DNA of 28,180 bases. It comes from WS-11 sp964405235. GTDB lineage: Bacteria; Eisenbacteria; RBG-16-71-46. The notes beneath the pieces are model-generated. The model saw only the letters and a program-made list of their open reading frames with translations. It did not search any database and was not told where the DNA came from. A program made the translations under genes and the position numbers. Position 1 is the stretch's first letter. Every line of letters starts with the position of its first letter. Positions 23,993 to 28,180 of the stretch are shown here, one piece after another. The stretch spans positions 1 through 28,180 of the forward strand of contig CAYONG010000055.1 in assembly GCA_964405235.1 (NCBI GenBank), written 5' to 3'.

Positions 23993-24688
23993 TTACCGGT
24001 ACATCACCTTCAGCGTGCCCCAGGTGCTGGCCCGGTTGGGTGTGGGAAGGTTGTCGATGGTCGTGATGTGGAGCGGCTGGTTCGACGGCATCCAAGTCTG
24101 CCCGCCGTCGAGGCTCAGCTCGGTGAAGACGTCGAAGAAGCTGTCGATTCGATACAACCCACCCCCGATATTCCGCTGGGCGGTCCGCCCGACCGACGGG
24201 AGAGTCGGACTCTCGCGGATCAACGTGCCCCCCGGCATGCCGCCGCCCGTGAGATCGAGCTGGAGCATTTCGGTGTCAAACACAAGATCGGGCAGGACCG
24301 GAGTCGGCGGCTGGATCCGCACGGTGGAGGGGCGCAGGGGGAGGCTGTAGGGCGTCCAGTTCGTTCCCCCGTTGGTGCTGAGCTCCAGCTCGACGAAGAT
24401 GTCGAAGAAACTGTCGATCGGCACCCCGCCCTGTGGAGGCATCGGCGCGCAGGCGTTGGGATCGTACAGAATGGCATTCTGGATCCCGACCGGACCCGGT
24501 GAGCCCGGGTAGAAGATCGGTCCCGGCGCCGGATACGCGCAGCCTCCCGGTGGTGGCCAGCAGTTCTGGTTCGTCTGGCACTGGGCGAACACGCTCGGCG
24601 CGGCCAACGCCAGGGCCAGGCCCACCGCGACGGCTGCGACGGCCGGACGAGCGCGATGGAGTGGGCGGATGGAGTGGGCAAGGTGCAT
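23993..24688 (-). CDS. Secreted protein with an internal duplication and WGTLKVMYR tail
   Basis: This gene encodes 231 residues from the ATG at 24688, with GAGG 5 nt upstream and a signal peptide (AVAAVAVGLALALAAPSVFA-Q). The mature start is Cys/Pro-rich (CQTNQNCWPPPGGCAYPAPG). Two copies of a motif follow: PIDSFFDIFVELELSTNGG...W and RIDSFFDVFTELSLDGGQTW, each leading to an LP-rich strand segment. The protein ends in STWGTLKVMYR. The family is not recognised; the duplicated beta-rich segments suggest two small domains, and the tail matches the otherwise unrelated 9468-10490 protein. Confidence 0.8.
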   Translation of the reverse strand: MHLAHSIRPLHRARPAVAAVAVGLALALAAPSVFAQCQTNQNCWPPPGGCAYPAPGPIFYPGSPGPVGIQNAILYDPNACAPMPPQGGVPIDSFFDIFVELELSTNGGTNWTPYSLPLRPSTVRIQPPTPVLPDLVFDTEMLQLDLTGGGMPGGTLIRESPTLPSVGRTAQRNIGGGLYRIDSFFDVFTELSLDGGQTWMPSNQPLHITTIDNLPTPNRASTWGTLKVMYR

Positions 24689-24746
24689 GGGAACCTCACA
24701 GTGCGCAGGATCTCTTCGGGCGCGGCCGTGCGCACGGCGCACGCCT

Positions 24747-24766
24747 GCGCAAATATTAATCTGCGC
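24747..24766. promoter_or_regulatory. Inverted repeat around an AT-rich core
   Basis: GCGCA (24747-24751) and TGCGC (24762-24766) flank AATATTAATC, the most AT-rich spot in this GC-rich area, about 60 bp upstream of the ATG at 24688. It could be an operator or -10 region. The remainder of 24689-24912 shows no gene. Confidence 0.3.
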
Positions 24767-24912
24767 CTCCTCGGCGGGTAAGTGATTCTCCGGGTCCTGT
24801 GGATTGGCGCGCGCCATGAATTCCGAGGCCGGCCGTAAGTACGAGCCAGCCACGCGGATATGGCTGGGGTTTAGCCACGCGCGACGCGCGGCCCGCGGGC
24901 TCGCGACGCCGC

Positions 24913-25368
24913 TCAGTAATCCCTTCGGATCGCGTACCGCTCCGGGCTCGCGCGGAAGATCGCCAGAGTCGAGTCGCCGATGAAGAAGTAGGGCCCGTCA
25001 TGAACCTCGAGCCGTGGCGACCAGCGGTCGGGGATGAAACGCGTGCCGTTGACCGGATCGCGCAGGATGCCGCACCAGCGCACCGGATCGCGGCGGAACC
25101 TTTCGAGCGTCGCCGGCCTCGCGAAGCGGTAAATCTCGCCGTTCACCCGGGCGCGCAGCGTGGTGTCGAGCGCGCCGAGCGAGCGCGGATCGACCGGGTC
25201 GCGGAGCGTGCGACCCATGTGCTCGAGCAGAAAGTCGGCCGCCTGCACGGGCGCCGAGGGCAGACAGCCCGCGCCGCTTCAGGTGTAACGGCTGGCGGCA
25301 GCGATCGTGGGGTCGAGGGTGGCCACGACGACGAAGCTCAGGAGAGCGATGGTCGCACGGCGGCTCAT
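24913..25368 (-). CDS. Exported YHS-domain-like protein interrupted by an in-frame UGA
   Basis: The ATG at 25368 overlaps the phosphatase stop (ATGA), marking it as the real start, and opens a signal peptide (MSRRATIALLSFVVVATL...AAA-S). Codon 30 is TGA (25279-25281). The same frame then continues for 121 codons: SGAGCLPSAPVQAADFLLEH, then two YHS-like stretches, DPVDPRSLGAL...NGEIYRFARPATLERFRRDP and CGILRDPVNGTRFIPDR...YFFIGDSTLAIFRASPERY. YHS-like domains are linked to metal-binding or exported proteins. A separate downstream start (GTG 25248) has no ribosome-binding site and no signal peptide. Options are a nonsense mutation, an assembly error, or selenocysteine recoding (a hairpin begins 3 nt after the UGA). 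Confidence 0.6.
25250..25275 (-). promoter_or_regulatory. Stem-loop immediately after the in-frame UGA
   Basis: On the minus strand GGCGC-GGGC pairs with GCCC-(TCG bulge)-GCGCC around loop UGUCU: nine base pairs, one 3-nt bulge and a G at loop position 2. Those traits recall bacterial SECIS elements, but the loop is only 12 nt from the UGA, shorter than usual. In GC-rich DNA such a stem can arise by chance. Confidence 0.25.
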
Positions 25369-25994
25369 CGCGCGCGGGGAGGCCCGGGCTGCTTCCCGTC
25401 TTCGGCCGGTGCGCCGTAGCGGAGCGTCACAAGCGAGGCGCGGCCGTCACGGGCCAGGGACACCACCCACATCGCATCGTAGGCGACGCGACCGGGCGTC
25501 GGGAACGGACGACCGGTCAGCGCCGTGACGATCTCAGGCACCGTGTCGCTGTGGCCCACGACCAGCACCGTGCGGCCGAAGTGTCGCGTGCGCAGTCGGC
25601 GCACGGTCTCGGCGACGTCGTCCACCACCGTGAGCGATTCTCCGATGGCGGTCGCCAGCGGCAACGCCGTCTGGCGGTTCCGCATCCACGGCGTGACGTA
25701 GATGGTCGAGATGCCCGAGGCGCCGAGGGTATGGACCAACTCCTGTGCCCGCAGCATCCCGACCGCGCGCAGCGGATGGTCGGGCCCGATCAAGGTGGTA
25801 TCCCGCTCGGCGTGGCGCACCAGGATGATGGTGGCGACGGTCGAATCGGGCGCGGCATCTGGGACGGCGCGGTCATCGGTGGCGAAGCCGGGCGGTGCGG
25901 TAGCGCCGGCGGCAAGGAGCGTCAGGACAAGAGCGACGCCGGCGAACAGGGAATGGCGCGGGTGGCGGGGCGCGTGGCGTTCTGAGCCTCTCAT
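25365..25994 (-). CDS. Exported histidine phosphatase (RHG superfamily)
   Basis: This gene encodes 209 residues from the ATG at 25994, which puts a signal peptide (LFAGVALVLTLLAAGATA) near the N-terminus; a GTG at 26003 is also open. The catalytic RHG motif is LVRHAER (R60, H61), the second arginine lies in TPWMRNRQTA (R105 or R107) and the second histidine is in VVGHSDT (H148). The branch is SixA/phosphoglycerate-mutase-like. An extracytoplasmic phosphatase is expected; the substrate is unknown. Its stop overlaps the start of the YHS-like gene (ATGA), so the two form an operon. Confidence 0.87.
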   Translation of the reverse strand: MRGSERHAPRHPRHSLFAGVALVLTLLAAGATAPPGFATDDRAVPDAAPDSTVATIILVRHAERDTTLIGPDHPLRAVGMLRAQELVHTLGASGISTIYVTPWMRNRQTALPLATAIGESLTVVDDVAETVRRLRTRHFGRTVLVVGHSDTVPEIVTALTGRPFPTPGRVAYDAMWVVSLARDGRASLVTLRYGAPAEDGKQPGPPRAR

Positions 25995-26065
25995 GCACGG
26001 CACTCTGCCTCAGGCGCCGGCGGACTGTCTAGCGAATCCGATGGCATGCCGATAGACTGCCGCGA

Positions 26066-27082
26066 GTGATCAAGTACCTCGGCTCCAAGCGGGTGCTCAT
26101 CCCCCGCATCCTCGAAGAGGTCGAGCGGCTCGAGGGCGTCCGAACCGTACTCGATGTGTTCTCGGGCACCTCGCGGGTGGGCCACGCGCTCAAGGCGCGC
26201 GGACGCCGCGTGCACGCGAACGATCACAATGCCTACGCCGCCACGCTCGCCACCGCCTACGTGCAGGCCGATCGGCGGCGCTGGCTTGAGCCTGCACGGC
26301 GACTGATCGTCGAGCTGGACGCCATCCCGGGCGCCCCCGGCTGGTTCACCGAGACATTCTGCGTGCGCGCGCGCTACCTGCAGCCCGTCAACGGCGCGCG
26401 CGTGGACGCCATCCGCGAGCGCATCGCTGCGCTCGGCCTGGAACCTGAACTGGAAGCGGTCGCCCTGGTGAGCCTGATGGAGGCGGCCGACCGCGTGGAT
26501 TCGACCGTCGGCGTCCAGATGGCCTACCTCAAGCGCTGGGCGCCGCGCTCGTTCCAGCCGCTGCGCCTCAGGGTGCCCGATCTGCTCGATGGGGTGGGCT
26601 CGGCCTCGTGCCTCGAAGCGCACGAAGCGGCGGCGCGATTCCCGGCCGACCTCGCCTACCTGGATCCGCCCTACAACCAGCATTCCTACCTCGGCAATTA
26701 CCACGTCTGGGAATCCCTGGTGCGCTGGGACAAGCCCGACGTCTACGGCGTGGCGATGAAGCGCGTGGACGTGCGCGAGCGCTCGAGCCCGTTCAATCGG
26801 CGTGGCCGGATCGCGGAGGCACTCCGCTTGCTGCTCGACGCGGTGCGGGCGCGCTTCCTCGTGGTGTCGTTCAGCGACGAGGGGTATCTCTCGGTGGAGG
26901 CGCTGCGTGCGATGCTCGCCGAGCGGGGCGAGGTGCGGGTGGCGGAGCTGCCGCACCGCCGCTACATCGGTTCGCGGATCGGGATCTACAACCCGCAGGG
27001 CGAGAAGGTGGGCGTGCCGGGGCGAACCACCAACCGCGAGCACCTCTTCATCGTCGAGCTGGGGATGGTGGCGACCACCTGA
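26066..27082 (+). CDS. D12-class (Dam-like) DNA adenine-N6 methyltransferase
   Basis: This gene encodes 338 residues from the GTG at 26066, giving MIKYLGSKRVLIPRI, the usual start of the family. The SAM-binding motif reads VLDVFSGTSRVGHALK (residues about 28-43), and the catalytic motif DPPYN lies near residues 200-204 (YLDPPYNQHSYLGNYHVW). The C-terminus carries NREHLFIVEL. No ribosome-binding site is visible before the GTG; TAGACT at 26053-26058 could be a -10 box for a leaderless transcript. No restriction endonuclease lies beside it, so it is an orphan methylase or its partner is elsewhere. It is the only plus-strand gene in the right half and diverges from the phosphatase operon. Confidence 0.9.
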   Translation: MIKYLGSKRVLIPRILEEVERLEGVRTVLDVFSGTSRVGHALKARGRRVHANDHNAYAATLATAYVQADRRRWLEPARRLIVELDAIPGAPGWFTETFCVRARYLQPVNGARVDAIRERIAALGLEPELEAVALVSLMEAADRVDSTVGVQMAYLKRWAPRSFQPLRLRVPDLLDGVGSASCLEAHEAAARFPADLAYLDPPYNQHSYLGNYHVWESLVRWDKPDVYGVAMKRVDVRERSSPFNRRGRIAEALRLLLDAVRARFLVVSFSDEGYLSVEALRAMLAERGEVRVAELPHRRYIGSRIGIYNPQGEKVGVPGRTTNREHLFIVELGMVATT

Positions 27083-27083
27083 C

Positions 27084-27797
27084 TCAGGGCCGGTGGGCGT
27101 CTCCGGCACCCACGAAGCGGTAGTGGGGCTCGCCGCTGAAGTTCATCGCGTAGGACTCCCGCACGACGAACGCGGCATGGGCGAGGGCCTCCAGCGCGGT
27201 CTCGGCGCGCGCCCGGGGGATGCGGGCGGCGCGGCTTAGCCGGGCCGCGGGCCACGGGTGGGCGGCGTGTCGTCGCAACAGCCGGGCGCACTGCAGCATG
27301 TCCGGGTAGAGAGGTGACAACGGCTCACCCGCGAGAGCGGCGTTCATCGCGTCGACCGCGACCTGCGTCGCCACGCCGCCGGACTCGCGGTCCACGCACT
27401 CCACGAAGATGTCGTTGCGCTCCGGTGGAGTGGTGTAGGCGCAGGTCACCCCACTCAGGCGCGGGACGTGATCCAGGAAGCTGAGCATCTCGAGCAGCAG
27501 GTGCTCGAGCAGATGGGCCTGGTTCGCGGTCGTCTCGCCCTCGACCAGGACGACGCCGCGCGCCCGCGCGTGGCGCGGGGTGGCGAGATCGCGGACCTGA
27601 CAATGGTGGCGGGCCAATCCCGGGAAGGCGGCCACGAGCCGCGTCAGCAGCGCCTGGTCGGGGACATCCGGCATGGGCTCCGCGTCCACGACGAGGCGCA
27701 GCTTCGCATGGCCGGCCTGGAACCGCGGATTCAACGACTCGGCCGCCGGGAACGGCGCGAGCGCGATCGAGTGGAGCTGGATCAACACGTCCTCCAC
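27084..27797 (-). CDS. Cyanophycin-synthetase N-domain-like protein with C-terminal helix-turn-helix-like segment
   Basis: This gene encodes 237 residues from the GTG at 27797; a TTG at 27785 preceded by GGAGG is an alternative start. Residues 40-165 resemble the N-terminal domain of cyanophycin synthetase: FPGLARHHCQV, then an HLLEHLLLEMLSFL helix (family pattern HxxEHxxLELQxLAG, near residue 96), then YTTPPERNDIFVECVDRESG and a VAVDAMNAAL helix. The ATP-grasp and Mur-ligase domains of CphA are absent. The last 70 residues (CARLLRRH...WPAARLSRAARIPRARAETALEAL) look like a winged helix. The resemblance is from motif memory and moderate. It lies downstream of two tandem small-protein genes on the same strand, with a strong hairpin between. 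Confidence 0.6.
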   Translation of the reverse strand: MEDVLIQLHSIALAPFPAAESLNPRFQAGHAKLRLVVDAEPMPDVPDQALLTRLVAAFPGLARHHCQVRDLATPRHARARGVVLVEGETTANQAHLLEHLLLEMLSFLDHVPRLSGVTCAYTTPPERNDIFVECVDRESGGVATQVAVDAMNAALAGEPLSPLYPDMLQCARLLRRHAAHPWPAARLSRAARIPRARAETALEALAHAAFVVRESYAMNFSGEPHYRFVGAGDAHRP

Positions 27798-27811
27798 GGG
27801 CCATGACCGAC

Positions 27812-27852
27812 GGGGCCGACGGAGGGTGCCCCTGGGTGCCCTCCGTGGCCCC
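27812..27852 (-). terminator. Long hairpin between the small-protein gene and the CphA-N-like gene
   Basis: GGGGCC-g-ACGGAGGG (27812-27826) pairs with CCCTCCGT-GGCCCC (27839-27852): 14 bp with one bulged G and a 12-nt loop. It lies directly after the 27864 stop. With no U-tract it may be a terminator, attenuator or RNA stabiliser separating expression of the small proteins from the next gene. Confidence 0.55.
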
Positions 27853-27863
27853 GCCGCGATCGG

Positions 27864-28070
27864 TTACGGACTGCCGAACTTCGTCTCCTCCAGATCCAGC
27901 GTGCCGTGGAGCACGACACGATACTCACCAGTCTCCCAGTTGTACGAATCCACCTTGGCCTTGGCCGTCACCGAGTTGCCGAGCAGCTCCCCGACACCCC
28001 GGGTGAGCGACGCTGGCGATGCCGGCGTGCGCTCAATGGCGGACAGGTCCGTGGGACTGATCCTTGGCAT
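27864..28070 (-). CDS. Small protein, tandem paralogue 2
   Basis: This gene encodes 68 residues from the ATG at 28070, chosen because GGAG lies about 6 nt upstream; ATGs at 28076 and 28082 are also in frame. The N-terminal half (MPRISPTDLSAIERTP...GVGELLGN) is Pro/Ser/Thr-rich and leader-like. The C-terminal half (AKVDSYNWETGEYRVVLHG, then TLDLEETKFGSP) predicts two beta-strands and an acidic end. It shares ETGEYRxVLHGTLDxExTKF with the gene just upstream. I do not recognise the family; the options are a small structural protein or a modified-peptide precursor. Confidence 0.7.
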   Translation of the reverse strand: MPRISPTDLSAIERTPASPASLTRGVGELLGNSVTAKAKVDSYNWETGEYRVVLHGTLDLEETKFGSP

Positions 28071-28105
28071 GGTCATCTCCACATTCCGGCTTGGTCGCCG
28101 GAGGA

Positions 28106-28180
28106 CTAGATCTCGTCGAACTTCGTGTCCTCCTTGTCCAGCGTGCCGTGCAGCACGATGCGGTACTCACCAGTCTCGGG
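28106..28180 (-). CDS. Small protein, tandem paralogue 1 (N-terminus beyond the right edge)
   Basis: Only the last 24 codons before the TAG at 28106 are visible: they read ETGEYRIVLHG, TLDKEDTKFDEI. Protein and DNA are both clearly similar to the end of the 27864-28070 gene, which starts about 36 bp downstream on the same strand. The two are a recent tandem duplication and probably share one transcript. Confidence 0.7.
   Translation of the reverse strand, partial: PETGEYRIVLHGTLDKEDTKFDEI

Noticed and set aside
25991..27109. 372-codon minus-strand open frame opposite the DNA methylase
   Set aside because: Antisense shadow: the plus strand carries KYLGSK, FSGTS and DPPYN motifs in order.

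Overview
The window is GC-rich, gene-dense bacterial DNA. Two features point to a deep-branching, Gram-negative lineage near the FCB group, with Candidatus Eisenbacteria my best guess. The first is a secreted beta-propeller protein ending in a FlgD/type IX-like C-terminal module. The second is a giant secreted multidomain surface protein. The lineage is an inference from gene style, not a proven assignment. Most genes lie on the minus strand. I saw no tRNA, rRNA, CRISPR array or insertion sequence.

Left part (1-12682), cell surface. A huge minus-strand gene starts at 9146 and runs off the left edge, so at least 3048 codons are visible. It encodes a signal peptide, a beta-sandwich, an FN3 domain, two long beta-helix-like blocks, InlB/Flg_new-like repeats, a cohesin-like domain and a tandem array of 94-residue Ig/cadherin-like repeats. 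A strong intrinsic terminator separates it from a secreted TQGFWKTH-motif protein (9468-10490). A 779-bp divergent intergenic region then leads to a plus-strand secreted protein (11270-12682) that reads as a seven-bladed beta-propeller closed by its own N-terminus.

Middle part (12777-22639). A secreted M28 metallopeptidase gene is joined in frame to the 5' remnant of a DUF4160 gene, itself coupled to an intact DUF2442 gene and a 31-codon ORF. Next is a three-gene succinate dehydrogenase operon (sdhC-sdhA-sdhB), with the single large membrane anchor seen in Sdh1-type enzymes. A compact sulfur operon follows: cysteine dioxygenase, a YeiH/UPF0324 transporter and a TauE/SafE transporter. It plausibly oxidises cysteine and exports the sulfite or sulfonate formed. 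A cupin gene and a CaxA-type Ca2+/H+ antiporter gene coupled to a PF04020 membrane protein come next.

Right part (23993-28180). This holds a secreted protein whose C-terminal tail matches that of the 9468-10490 protein, and an exported histidine phosphatase coupled by an ATGA overlap to a YHS-like gene with an in-frame UGA just after its signal peptide. A D12-class DNA adenine methylase follows on the plus strand. Last is a minus-strand cluster of a cyanophycin-synthetase N-domain-like protein and two tandem paralogous small proteins, the second cut by the window edge.

The strongest candidates for undescribed biology are the small-protein/CphA-N-like cluster, the WGTxKVxYR C-terminal tail, and the UGA-interrupted gene with a hairpin directly after the UGA.
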